Numbered from the stretch's first letter, positions 7,819-16,536 are shown. The stretch is DNA of 34,239 nucleotides from Pseudomonadota bacterium (GCA_017464085.1 JAFUEE010000111.1:1-34239), one strand, 5' to 3'. The notes: a model not told the origin generated them from the sequence alone. A program made the numbers and translations.

Positions 7819-7876
7819 TGGGAAAATTCCCCACTTGTCACCACTCTATATGCCTTCATCCCCACGCCGATGTCAA
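7819..7876 (-). promoter_or_regulatory. mraZ promoter with MraZ-box-like operator
   Basis: On the minus strand TTGACA (7876-7871) precedes an AT-rich -10 region (CATATA with an 18-base spacer, or TATAGA with 20). Right behind it lies a 26-bp site (7844-7819) that reads GTGGTGACAAGTGGGG and then AATTTTCCCA. The two GTGG boxes are 10 bases apart, the spacing known for MraZ TGGGN operator boxes. The site is a diverged copy of the 26-bp unit repeated at 8146-8268. Confidence 0.6.
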
Positions 7877-8135
7877 TATGGCACTTTTGGAAGGCAAGTT
7901 TTTATGGTTTGGAAATTCGAGATTAAATTGAATTTTTGATAACAAGTTTCGGGTTTGATTGAATTATATTTGTATTGTCATTCGAATTTGGTTGAAAATT
8001 AATCTGATTTCATAGGCTGAAAAATAATTCGGGCCTGCGCGTAGGCGGCATGCGCGCGGGAAACAGTCGTGCCGCTGCGAAGGGGGATGTGCCGCGAGAG
8101 CGCTAAAATAGAGGCTATGAGCGAGATGTTCTGCT
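7877..8135. other. Non-coding AT-rich spacer upstream of mraZ
   Basis: No credible gene. 7900-8030 is strongly AT-rich, unlike the neighbourhood; 8030-8100 is GC-rich. Nothing else is recognised before the 26-bp repeat array begins. Confidence 0.6.
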
Positions 8136-8268
8136 GTGGGGACGGGTGGGGAAATTTTCCAGTGGGTAAACGTGGGGAAATTTTCCAGTGGGTAAACGTG
8201 GGGAAATTTTCCAGTGGGTAAACGTGGGGAAATTTTTCCGGTGGGTAAACGTGGGGAAATTTTCCTGC
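8136..8268. repeat. 26-bp tandem repeat array, MraZ-box-like
   Basis: GTGGGGAAATTTTCC recurs at 8146, 8172, 8198, 8224 and 8251 (steps 26, 26, 26, 27), preceded by a partial copy at 8136. Between copies the sequence is (A/G)GTGGGTAAAC, so each junction holds two GTGGG boxes with 10-base spacing. Copies are almost identical. There are no unique spacers, so it is not a CRISPR array. It lies about 340-470 bases upstream of the mraZ start and is related to the mraZ-proximal site. Confidence 0.9.
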
Positions 8269-8314
8269 AGGGAAGCGAGGGGACTCCTTTCGATTTTTTG
8301 TTCATTTGTGCCTG

Positions 8315-8396
8315 GCCGTCCTATCTCGCTGGTGCGAGATACGGCCGGCTTTTGCGCGCGTCTATGGGGCATCTGAGGGATGCCCCATACGCCGGC
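8315..8396. repeat. Two reverse-oriented copies of the bulged TAT/ATA hairpin family
   Basis: Copy 5 (8315-8349): TATCTCGC-loop-GCGAGATA, bulged C8342, outer stem with one mismatch. Copy 6 (8358-8396): TATGGGGCATC-loop-GATGCCCCATA (11-bp perfect inner stem), bulged C8390. Both sit behind the minus-strand small membrane protein gene ending at 8405 and may stop its transcription, although the clearest T-run (TTTT, 8350) is on the plus strand. Confidence 0.75.
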
Positions 8397-8404
8397 GCGA
8401 ATTC

Positions 8405-8641
8405 TTAGAGCCCCGTGATGGTCTCGAAAGCGACGGGGGGCAGGTTGAAGCTGCAGGATGTGTAGAGGGCAAAAAGAGTGAAGAACAGGATGCCCATGAG
8501 GAGCGGCAGGAGCCTGCGCGAGAGCTTGTTGTCGAGTTTTCGCGCCCAGAAAGCCATGATGCCGGCGGACAGCAGCGCGCCGGCAAAGCCCAGGCACAGG
8601 ATGGCGGGCTGCATGATGATCATTATGCCGACGGGAGTCAC
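8405..8641 (-). CDS. Small membrane protein, function unknown
   Basis: 78 residues with two predicted membrane helices: about 5-30 (IMIIMQPAILCLGFAGALLS) and about 45-65 (LLPLLMGILFFTLFALY). Between them is a short charged loop (ARKLDNKLSRR), likely cytoplasmic by the positive-inside rule. The GTG start at 8641 overlaps the TGA of the preceding lipoprotein gene in a GTGA arrangement, which argues for a real, translationally coupled gene. I do not recognise the family. A start at a later ATG is possible. Confidence 0.6.
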   Translation of the reverse strand: MTPVGIMIIMQPAILCLGFAGALLSAGIMAFWARKLDNKLSRRLLPLLMGILFFTLFALYTSCSFNLPPVAFETITGL

Positions 8642-9435
8642 TCGGCATCCTCCTTCTGGAAGCTGTCCAGACCGCGCGTTTCCAGGTCTTTGACTGGAAT
8701 CTTTGATATTTTTTCGAGGATCTGCCCATCCTGTTTGATGCGGCTCGTGCGCGTGACTTCGCCGGAGTCGGGATCGTGCACGAAGTGCAGGGAGCGCCAG
8801 AAGGCCGGCACTTTGTCTTCGAGACGGTATTCAGCGGTTTCGTATTCAGCGGCGCTGATGTGCGTGGTGAATTCGAGCGACTGTGTCTCGGGATGGGGAA
8901 TCGGGGCGCCGAGCTTGGAAAAGCCCGGTATTTCTTCAAATGCGCCAGAGGCTTTATGCCAGAGCCATGCGCGGTAATAGGCGTTGTGCATGCCGATGGA
9001 GGTCGGCACGAGCACGTCCTGGATGCCGTCAAAATTGAGGTCGCTGAGCATGATACACGTCGCGGATTCGTTGTTTCCCATCAGGTCGACATCGGACTCG
9101 AAGGCTCGGCTTGGCTTGCCGTCTTTGAGTATCGAGACGGTGACGTGCGCGTCTTTGCAGTGTGTCGAGATGGCTGGCCCGTCTGCAGACAGCTCGTATG
9201 TGATTTCGCGTGTTTTGCTGTCCTCGGCTGTTTCTGTTTGGACGGCATCTGTAGCGCCGGAGGATGCGTCATGCTTCGCCGCCTGAGTGTCTTCCAGAGG
9301 TTCGGCCGCCTGTGAGCGCGGGGTTTCGGAGGGGGTTTCGGCATTGATTGCGGGACTGCATCCGGCAAGCCATGCTGCGGTTAGAATGCCGATGCCTGTG
9401 AAAGGTGCTTTGTGGTGTGGTGGATTCATGATCAT
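8638..9435 (-). CDS. Lipoprotein with XAC2610/FG-GAP-like domain
   Basis: 265 residues from ATG 9435 (a longer frame opens at 9471, but the signal peptide looks normal from 9435). The hydrophobic run ends TAAWLAGC, a good lipobox, followed by a Ser/Ala/Glu/Thr-rich tether of about 60 residues. The globular part contains LSDLNFDGIQDVLVPTSIG and YYRAWLWHKASGAFEEIPG, the 'D.NFDG..D........Y..W......F' pattern of XAC2610-like and FG-GAP-like proteins, where the Asp-rich loop resembles a calcium-binding loop. Role unknown; probably an envelope protein. It overlaps the small membrane-protein gene by 4 bases. A hairpin (TGCCGCA/TGCGGCA, 9464-9479) lies in the leader. Confidence 0.75.
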   Translation of the reverse strand: MIMNPPHHKAPFTGIGILTAAWLAGCSPAINAETPSETPRSQAAEPLEDTQAAKHDASSGATDAVQTETAEDSKTREITYELSADGPAISTHCKDAHVTVSILKDGKPSRAFESDVDLMGNNESATCIMLSDLNFDGIQDVLVPTSIGMHNAYYRAWLWHKASGAFEEIPGFSKLGAPIPHPETQSLEFTTHISAAEYETAEYRLEDKVPAFWRSLHFVHDPDSGEVTRTSRIKQDGQILEKISKIPVKDLETRGLDSFQKEDAE

Positions 9436-9688
9436 GAGAGGAGTCCGGGGCTGAGGGGGATATTGCCGCAAGTGCGGCAGGCTGCAGCGATGATTTTATG
9501 ACATTCCGGGCTGTCGGGCAAGTGCGTTGGGATGGGGGATCCTGATCAGGCTGCGCAGCACTTTCTGAGCAGTACTTTTATCAATAATAATAAGGGCAAA
9601 CGCTAAAGCTTATGATATATGACGGATAGTATAGTGGTGTTAGCTGGTCTTCTGGACTTTTTTGAGCTTGTTCATGAGGAGAAGTATT

Positions 9689-12600
9689 TTGAAACGGGAG
9701 AAATACGCACGTTGGGTTCTGGGAATGTTGGCCTGTCTCGGGCTTATGATCGTCGGGTGCTCGCTGGATGATATCAAGGAAACAGGCGCCGCCTGTCCGG
9801 GCCTGTCGAAGATCAAGGTAGAGGACGGTTCGATATTGTCGTGTCGTTTTGTGGATGGCAAGTGCAGCATCGACAGTTTTGATGTCGCCTTCAGCGCGCA
9901 AGCGCGAGATGCGCTGTGCGCAGGCGCGGAGGATTGCGATGCAGAGCAGATCAAGCGCAAGCGCGAGTATTTTAGCGAATTTTTGATGTATTTTTCGCGC
10001 CGCTCGTGTCCAGTGGATTATACATGCATCGAGAAGGATGCGATGTGTATTTATTCGGTCGTGGAGGATCTGATCATCTGCAATGGTCTGGGCATCGATC
10101 CGATGAGCAATATATATTACTGTGGCGCGAAAGGGGAGTGCCTCGGCGACGATCACGGGGAGACGTGTCAGAGCGGCTATTCGTGTCAGGGGGGCGTATG
10201 CAGTCCGGGCTGTGTGGAAGGCCAGGTGCTCTGTGACGGCGCGTGCATTGTGCCCGAGACGGACATGATTTATTGCGGCGCATCCGGGGACTGCACCGGT
10301 GACAGCCGTGGGGAGGCATGCCCGAGCGGCTACTCGTGTCAGGGCGGTGTATGCAAGCAAGGCTGCGTGGCAGGCCAGGTGCTCTGTGACGGCGCGTGCA
10401 TCGTGCCCGAGACGGACATGATTTATTGCGGCGCATCCGGGGACTGCACTGGGGATAATCGCGGTCATTCATGCCAGAGCGGTCATTCATGCCAGGGCGG
10501 TGTATGCCTCCCTGGGTGCTTGCCTGGCCAGGTGCTTTGCGATGGCGCGTGTATCGTGCCGGCTTCAGATATGCATTATTGTGGCGCGTCCGGGGATTGC
10601 GCCGGTGCGGATCGCGGGGAGGCGTGTCCGAGCGGCTATTCGTGTCAGGGCGGTATCTGTCGTCAGGGGTGCGTGGCAGGTCAGGTGCTCTGCGACGGCG
10701 CGTGCATCGTGCCGGGCACGGATCCGAACCATTGCGGCGCATCCTTGGACTGCCATGGTGAAAATAGCGGGGAGGCGTGCCCGAGCGGCAAATCCTGTCA
10801 GGGCGGTGTCTGCAAGGCCGGCTGTCTTGCGGGCCAGATCCTCTGTGACGGCGCGTGCATCTTGCCCGGTACTGACCCGAATTTCTGCGGCGCGTCTGGC
10901 GACTGCCAGAACGAAAATCGCGGGGAGGCGTGCCCGAGCGGCACGTCTTGTCAGGGCGGTGCCTGCAAGGCCGGCTGCCTTGCGGGGCAGATCCTCTGTG
11001 ACGGCGCGTGCATCTTGCCCGGAACTGACCCGAATTTCTGCGGCGCGTCTGGCGACTGCCAGAACGAAAATCGCGGGGAGGTGTGCCCGAGCGGCAAATC
11101 CTGCAAGGGCGGTGTCTGCACGGTTGAATGTCTTGCCGGGCAGGTGGTGTGCAACGAGCAGTGCGTCATCCCCGAAACGGATCCGAATTATTGCGGTGCA
11201 TCGGGCGATTGCCAGGGGGCGAATGCGGGAGAAAGCTGCCCCAGCGGTTATGCGTGCAAGAATGGCAAATGCGTGGCCGGCTGCATCGAAGGGCAGGTGT
11301 TCTGCAATGGCCGGTGCATCTCTCCTGAGACGGATCCAACCTATTGTGGCGCGAAATCTGGCGGAAGCTGTTCGGATGAATCTGAAGAAAGCGAGAATTA
11401 TCGCGGCGCAATTTGTGTCGGCGGTCAGATCTGTTCAGGCGGCAAGTGCGTATGCCCGGACAGCGCGCCTGTGAGTTGTCAGATTGAACCGGGCGTTTTC
11501 CTCTGCACGGATCCGGCAATCAAGAATGAATATTGCGGCTGCACGAGCGAGGCGGCTGGAGAAAATTGTACACTAAGAGCCGGCGAAGCGGGCAAGTCCT
11601 ATAATTGCGTTGAAAGCAAGTGTACGCTCACTAATTGTGATGCCGGGGAGACTCAGTGCGGCGATATGTGTATCAACCTGTTTTCGGCAGATGCGAATAA
11701 CTGCGGTAAATGCGGGCTTGTGTGCAGCACGCAGGCTCCGCCGAATGCATCTGCGGCAGGCTGTGACCTGGGCGTGTGCCGGTTTACATGCAATGACGGG
11801 TATTTCAATACCTGTCTGCTCAATGCAAAGACGGAGGATGAAAAGAAAGCATGCACGCTTGCGACGAACATCGCTTGCGTCAAGATTGGGACGAACACCT
11901 GTTGCGGGGATGGCTGTACGAATTGCGAGGATATGAACACGGACAAGGAGACCTTTGCCTGTTCAGCGGGCAGTTGCATCGTGTCCTCCTGCAAAGTCGG
12001 CCAGCAGTATTGTGGCGGCGAGTGCAAGACCGTCGCGACTGACAAGGATAACTGTGGCAGCTGCGGCAATCTTTGCGGGGAGGGGACGGCTTGTACGGAT
12101 GGCATCTGCCTTTGTCCGGCGTCTCAGACGAACTGCGGCACGGATGCAGTGCCCGCTTGCAAGAACCTCAAGGAAGACAAGGATTACTGCGGCAATTGCG
12201 GTACAAACTGTGACAGCATCAAGCCGGCAAATACCAAGGTCAAGGCATGCTCGGAGGGGGAATGCAAATATGAATGTGAAGATGGGTATTACAACAAGGG
12301 CGGTGATACTGCGACATCGATCAGCTGTGTGCTGATCGGCACCAATACGTGCTGCGGCGCGAATTGCGAGAGCTGCGATAGCATGGCATCTGCTGGTTCA
12401 TATTATATGTGCGACCAACCGGGGGCTGGCGGTAAATGCGTGAAATCGTCCTGCGGCGCCGGGCAGATGCTCTGCGCTGGGGAATGTTCGTCTACGGCAT
12501 CGGATAGCAACAACTGCGGCGCTTGCGGGCATAAGTGCGGCGCCAAGACGAATTGCACGAACAGCATGTGTGTCTGCTCGACAGCCGGGGAGACGAACTG

Positions 12601-15600
12601 CGGTTCTGATGCTTCGCCGCAGTGCAAAAATCTCAAGACTGACGTGACCAACTGCGGCGGCTGCAATATCACTTGCGCGTCGCTTGCGCCTTCCAGCACC
12701 GATGTGGCCGCATGTTCTGCCGGCGTCTGTCAGTTCTCGTGCAAAGCCGGGTATTACAACAAGGGCACCGGGACGACAGCGACGACGATTAACTGCGTGA
12801 AGATCGGCACCAATACTTGCTGCGGCAATAACTGCGTCAACTGCGAGGACAGCAATACGTCCAAAGTGACGTATGCATGTTCCAATGAAAAATGTGTCGA
12901 ATCGTCGTGCGGCGCGGGAGAATTGCTCTGCGGCGGCTCGTGCAAGACCGTTGCGACAGATAAAAGCAACTGCGGCAGTTGCGGCAATGTCTGCGGCAGC
13001 GGCACAGCGTGCACCAACGGCAAGTGTCAGTGCAGCGCTGCGGGGACGAGCAACTGCGGCTCGGATGCAGCCCCAAACTGCGTGAATACTCAAAGCAATG
13101 CGAATTATTGCGGCAATTGCGCGACCAATTGCTCTGATATAGCTCCGGCAAATGCCGAAGTCGCCACGACCGGGTGTGTTTCCGGGGTCTGCCAGTTCAA
13201 ATGCAAGGCAGGTTACTTTAATAAAGGCACGGGCACGACGTCCACGACGATCAACTGTGTTCAGATCGGCACGAATACCTGTTGCGGAAACAGCTGCGCC
13301 AATTGCGATGCGCTCGCGAGTAACGGCAATTATTTTGCGTGCAGCGAGGGGGAATGCAAGAAATCCGCATGTGGTTCGGGGCAAATGCTCTGCAATGGCG
13401 CTTGTTCGACGACGGCGACTGACAACAGCAACTGCGGTTCCTGCGGTCATGTGTGCGGTGCAGGGGCGAAATGTCAGAATGGCGCGTGTGTGTGTACCGA
13501 GGCAGGCAAAACGAATTGCGGCACGGATCAGGCGCCGCAATGCAAATCGCTCACTTCTGATGTTTCCAACTGCGGCGGCTGCGGCATCACCTGCGCCTCC
13601 CAGGCACCGGAAAATACGGTGGTTTCAGCCTGTTCTGGCAGCGTATGCCAGTTTGCTTGCGCGGATGGCTACCAGAACAAGGGCGGCGGCGTGACCTCGG
13701 CCACGATCAACTGCGTGCTCAAAGGCTCGAACGCGTGCTGCGGCAACGGCTGCACGAACTGTGAGGATCTCAATACGGCCTCTGCCAAATACAGCTGTTC
13801 AGACGGTTCATGCGTGCAATCCTCATGTGGTGCCGGTGAACAGCTCTGCGGGGCTTCCTGTCAGAATACCTCGACAAGCAGTAATCACTGCGGCGCCTGC
13901 AATAACAAATGCGGCTCTGGCACTTCGTGTGCCGCTGGAAAGTGCGCGTGCACTGCGGCAAACACGACAAATTGCGGTTCGGATGCTTCTCCGAATTGCG
14001 TGAATACGCAAAATAACCCGAATTTCTGCGGCAATTGCGGCACGAAATGCTCTGCAGTCGCACCGGCAAATGCCGAGGTTGCGAATACCGGCTGCGTTTC
14101 TGGCGTATGCCAGTTCAAATGCAAATCTGGCTTCTATAACAAAGGCACGGGAACGACCGCGACGACGATCAACTGCGTGCAGATCGGCACCAACACATGC
14201 TGTGGAAACAGCTGCACCAATTGCGATGCGATGGCAAGCAATGGCGTTTATTACACGTGTAGCAACGGTTCTTGTTCGAAATCCGCTTGCGGCGCTGGTC
14301 AGATGCTCTGCGGCGGGAACTGTGCTTCCCTCAACGACAAGGCGACCTGCGGTTCCTGCAACAAATCTTGCGGCGGCGGCGCTGAATTTATCTGCACGAA
14401 CGGCAGCTGTGTATGCGCGGATAATAACAAGACAAATTGCGGTACGGATGCCAATCCCAATTGCGTTTCACTCATCACGACATCCAACTGCGGGTATTGC
14501 GGCCATATCTGCGGTGCTGGCACGACATGCACCAATGGCAATTGTGTCTGTGAAAACAACAAGACGAACTGCGGTTCGGATGCTGCGCCCGCGTGTTACA
14601 GCTTGTCTTCTGATCCGTCGCACTGCGGTTCGTGCCAGACTTCGTGTAATGCGATCAAACCCATGAACAGCAGCGTCAAGGCTGGCAACAGCGGCTGTGT
14701 TCAGGGCGTTTGCCATTTCCAGTGCAATTACGGGTATTACAACGCAGGCAGCGGCGATACGGCTGCGACGATCAATTGTGTCAGCAATTCGACGGCGACG
14801 TGTTGTGGCGCCAGCTGTGTGAACTGCAATAACCAGAAGGCTTCGCTTGGCGGCAATGATGTCGTGCTCTCAGTCGGATGTTCGGCCGGCGCCTGTCAGG
14901 CGACGGCGTGCAAGGCTGGATATACTGTAAGCGCTGGCACATGCGTCGCGAGCGGCGATGCGACCTGCTGCGGCACGGGCTGTGTCAACTGCAATCAGGC
15001 GAACAATGCCCGTGCAGGTATCTGCGATGCCGGCACGAAGAAGTGCAAGATTACGAATTGCACGTCCGGTTATCATCTCAATGGCACCGGCGTGAACAAT
15101 TCCTGCGTGGAAAATTCAGAAACCGCATGTGCAGCGACGAATTCGGCGGTGACGAGCAACTGCGCTTCCGACAATTCAAAACATTATGCCGGCGGCTACT
15201 GCAAGAATGGCGCGTGCTTCATTTATAAATGCGCTCCAGGTTATGTTGTCGTCAATAACAACACATGCGTGCCCTGCACGCCTGAAGATGTGTCGCAGTG
15301 CAGCGGTGTGTCCAATGCGGCGGCTTATGGATGCAGCAATAACCAGTGTGTCGTGTCGGTATGCAGCGATGGTTATCACGTCTATAACGGCGCCTGCGAG
15401 CCGAACAGCAATGCAAACTGCGGTGCCCATGGCACATCGTGCACGACTTCGAATGTCACGAACAGCACTGCGGTCGCATGCAGCAGCGCCGGAGTCTGCC
15501 AAGCGACTGCATGCAAATCGAATTATCATGTCTATAATGGCATGTGTGAGGCCGATACAGCCCTTAACTGTGGTTCGCATGGCCTGGTTTGCTCGTCACT

Positions 15601-16303
15601 GAATGTGCCGAATGGCTCGATTTTCACTTGCCAGAATAAGATCTGCAAAGCGGGAGCCTGCAAGACCGGCTATCATGTCTATAACGGCGCTTGCGAAGAG
15701 AATAACATCGCAAACTGCGGCTCGCATGGCAATCAATGCAGACCAGCTGATGTGCCATACAGCGAGGATATGATATGCGATGGGGGACTGTGCAAAGCAA
15801 AGACGTGCAAAAAAGGCTTTGAATTGGAGCGTGGCGTTTGCGTTGGTATTTCATTGGTCTTGCCTCTTGAGCATTCTTCAGATAAATCTGAATTTCGTGA
15901 GGTTGGGTGTGAGTATGATAATGGTGTAATGTATTATGCTGAGAAGGAAAAGCCAGGTTTGCGCTTCGATACCGGAGAGAAGACAACCATTCAGATGGCT
16001 GATATGTATTTGAGCAGAGATGGCAAATACATTAGCTCAGAAAATAAAACTCAGTTTGCTGTAGCCTATCATCTCGATTTTCATGTTGATTGGAAATATC
16101 TCATGGATGGTGTTGTTGAGCATGTCTATTGTCCAGATATTAAAAGTGGCGAATATAAAGATGAAATAGAAGCCCATCAAAGTGGTTATTGTAATGATAT
16201 ATGGATGTATTGCGCATATACCCCATCTGGAGATTATTATTTATTTGCTTTCCCTGGATGGCACGAATATAGTTTTGCTGTTTGGAGAAAGTATTTGCGC
16301 TGA
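9689..16303 (+). CDS. Giant Cys-rich repeat lipoprotein (MXAN_6577-like Cys repeats)
   Basis: 2204 residues from TTG 9689, chosen because AGGAG lies 7 bases upstream; in-frame ATG 9674 and TTG 9662 have no Shine-Dalgarno. The signal peptide ends CLGLMIVGC (lipobox). Residues about 25-125 are a unique Cys-containing domain. Three repeat classes follow. Class A has 51-residue units with 8 Cys each and motifs GQVLCDGACIVP, YCGASGDC and CPSGYSCQGGVC; there are eight full units plus one partial. Class B has about 153-155-residue units with CCGNxCxNC, NCGSCGNVCG, TNCGSDAAPNC and GYYNKGTGTT; there are about five or six. Class C has units of about 48 residues with YHVYNGACE and NCGSHG. The last 150 residues are non-repetitive, aromatic and AT-rich in codons. 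'TDxxNCGxCG' units are known from myxobacterial Cys-rich surface proteins. The protein is probably disulfide-rich and surface-exposed, a stalk or adhesin (inference). Confidence 0.85.
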   Translation: MKREKYARWVLGMLACLGLMIVGCSLDDIKETGAACPGLSKIKVEDGSILSCRFVDGKCSIDSFDVAFSAQARDALCAGAEDCDAEQIKRKREYFSEFLMYFSRRSCPVDYTCIEKDAMCIYSVVEDLIICNGLGIDPMSNIYYCGAKGECLGDDHGETCQSGYSCQGGVCSPGCVEGQVLCDGACIVPETDMIYCGASGDCTGDSRGEACPSGYSCQGGVCKQGCVAGQVLCDGACIVPETDMIYCGASGDCTGDNRGHSCQSGHSCQGGVCLPGCLPGQVLCDGACIVPASDMHYCGASGDCAGADRGEACPSGYSCQGGICRQGCVAGQVLCDGACIVPGTDPNHCGASLDCHGENSGEACPSGKSCQGGVCKAGCLAGQILCDGACILPGTDPNFCGASGDCQNENRGEACPSGTSCQGGACKAGCLAGQILCDGACILPGTDPNFCGASGDCQNENRGEVCPSGKSCKGGVCTVECLAGQVVCNEQCVIPETDPNYCGASGDCQGANAGESCPSGYACKNGKCVAGCIEGQVFCNGRCISPETDPTYCGAKSGGSCSDESEESENYRGAICVGGQICSGGKCVCPDSAPVSCQIEPGVFLCTDPAIKNEYCGCTSEAAGENCTLRAGEAGKSYNCVESKCTLTNCDAGETQCGDMCINLFSADANNCGKCGLVCSTQAPPNASAAGCDLGVCRFTCNDGYFNTCLLNAKTEDEKKACTLATNIACVKIGTNTCCGDGCTNCEDMNTDKETFACSAGSCIVSSCKVGQQYCGGECKTVATDKDNCGSCGNLCGEGTACTDGICLCPASQTNCGTDAVPACKNLKEDKDYCGNCGTNCDSIKPANTKVKACSEGECKYECEDGYYNKGGDTATSISCVLIGTNTCCGANCESCDSMASAGSYYMCDQPGAGGKCVKSSCGAGQMLCAGECSSTASDSNNCGACGHKCGAKTNCTNSMCVCSTAGETNCGSDASPQCKNLKTDVTNCGGCNITCASLAPSSTDVAACSAGVCQFSCKAGYYNKGTGTTATTINCVKIGTNTCCGNNCVNCEDSNTSKVTYACSNEKCVESSCGAGELLCGGSCKTVATDKSNCGSCGNVCGSGTACTNGKCQCSAAGTSNCGSDAAPNCVNTQSNANYCGNCATNCSDIAPANAEVATTGCVSGVCQFKCKAGYFNKGTGTTSTTINCVQIGTNTCCGNSCANCDALASNGNYFACSEGECKKSACGSGQMLCNGACSTTATDNSNCGSCGHVCGAGAKCQNGACVCTEAGKTNCGTDQAPQCKSLTSDVSNCGGCGITCASQAPENTVVSACSGSVCQFACADGYQNKGGGVTSATINCVLKGSNACCGNGCTNCEDLNTASAKYSCSDGSCVQSSCGAGEQLCGASCQNTSTSSNHCGACNNKCGSGTSCAAGKCACTAANTTNCGSDASPNCVNTQNNPNFCGNCGTKCSAVAPANAEVANTGCVSGVCQFKCKSGFYNKGTGTTATTINCVQIGTNTCCGNSCTNCDAMASNGVYYTCSNGSCSKSACGAGQMLCGGNCASLNDKATCGSCNKSCGGGAEFICTNGSCVCADNNKTNCGTDANPNCVSLITTSNCGYCGHICGAGTTCTNGNCVCENNKTNCGSDAAPACYSLSSDPSHCGSCQTSCNAIKPMNSSVKAGNSGCVQGVCHFQCNYGYYNAGSGDTAATINCVSNSTATCCGASCVNCNNQKASLGGNDVVLSVGCSAGACQATACKAGYTVSAGTCVASGDATCCGTGCVNCNQANNARAGICDAGTKKCKITNCTSGYHLNGTGVNNSCVENSETACAATNSAVTSNCASDNSKHYAGGYCKNGACFIYKCAPGYVVVNNNTCVPCTPEDVSQCSGVSNAAAYGCSNNQCVVSVCSDGYHVYNGACEPNSNANCGAHGTSCTTSNVTNSTAVACSSAGVCQATACKSNYHVYNGMCEADTALNCGSHGLVCSSLNVPNGSIFTCQNKICKAGACKTGYHVYNGACEENNIANCGSHGNQCRPADVPYSEDMICDGGLCKAKTCKKGFELERGVCVGISLVLPLEHSSDKSEFREVGCEYDNGVMYYAEKEKPGLRFDTGEKTTIQMADMYLSRDGKYISSENKTQFAVAYHLDFHVDWKYLMDGVVEHVYCPDIKSGEYKDEIEAHQSGYCNDIWMYCAYTPSGDYYLFAFPGWHEYSFAVWRKYLR
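10057..11460 (+). repeat. Class A 153-bp coding repeats in the giant lipoprotein gene
   Basis: Units begin near 10212, 10365, 10518, 10671, 10824, 10977, 11130 and 11283, each 153 bp and encoding 51 residues; a partial unit lies before and the last is altered by an insertion. The units near 10824 and 10977 are almost identical at the DNA level over more than 100 bases, including silent positions, which shows recent duplication or conversion. Confidence 0.9.
11890..14800 (+). repeat. Class B coding repeats (about 460-468 bp)
   Basis: Units start at the CCGxxC(T/E/V/A)NC motif near 11895, 12350, 12818, 13279, 13737 and 14200, then degenerate forms near 14803 and 14963. DNA identity between units is lower than in class A, so this part is older or has diverged more. 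Confidence 0.8.
15270..15842 (+). repeat. Class C coding repeats
   Basis: Three successive units carry YHVYNG(A/M)CE followed by NCG(S/A)HG and a CxxxxCKA stretch, with step lengths of roughly 140-145 bp; a degenerate first unit precedes them. The array ends abruptly at about 15840, where base composition drops in GC. Confidence 0.75.
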
Positions 16304-16308
16304 TTAGT

Positions 16309-16377
16309 CCGCTATTGGCGAAGCCAATACGCGGCCCTTTGAAGCCGGCTATGGCGATGCCATATGCCGGCTTTTTT
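16309..16377 (+). terminator. Tandem TAT/ATA hairpins, second one an intrinsic terminator
   Basis: Copy 7 (16309-16334): CCGC, TATTGGC-GAA-GCCAATA, bulged C16330, GCGG. Copy 8 (16344-16377): GCCGGC, TATGGC-GAT-GCCATA, bulged T16365, GCCGGC, then T6. Copy 8 is a textbook terminator 41 bases behind the giant gene's stop codon. In both copies the bulge is on the 3' arm, so they are reverse-oriented relative to copies 1-4. Confidence 0.85.
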
Positions 16378-16513
16378 ATGCGCACATCGCGCGCAAGCGC
16401 TCACAAAATCACCATCAGCCCTTGGGATGAAAAGCCGCGTGCGTCAAAATGGATGGGCACTTATTGCTCTTGGGGTTCTCCCTGGTTCGCCATTTGACAA
16501 TTGGTCAAAGCGA

Positions 16514-16536
16514 ATGCTGGGGCAGAGCCCCAGCAT
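16514..16536. other. Perfect 10-bp hairpin between convergent genes
   Basis: ATGCTGGGGC pairs with GCCCCAGCAT over AGA, 12 bases beyond the stop of the minus-strand DUF1295 gene. It lacks a T-tract on either strand. It could act as a transcript-end stabiliser; it does not show the TAT/ATA-bulge signature. Confidence 0.5.

Noticed and set aside
8136-8268. CRISPR array
   Set aside because: Units are contiguous at 26 bp with no unique spacers and no cas genes nearby.
8115-9032. 305-codon minus-strand ORF running through the 26-bp array
   Set aside because: It overlaps the lipoprotein and small membrane protein genes in another frame, and its C-terminus is only translated tandem repeat.
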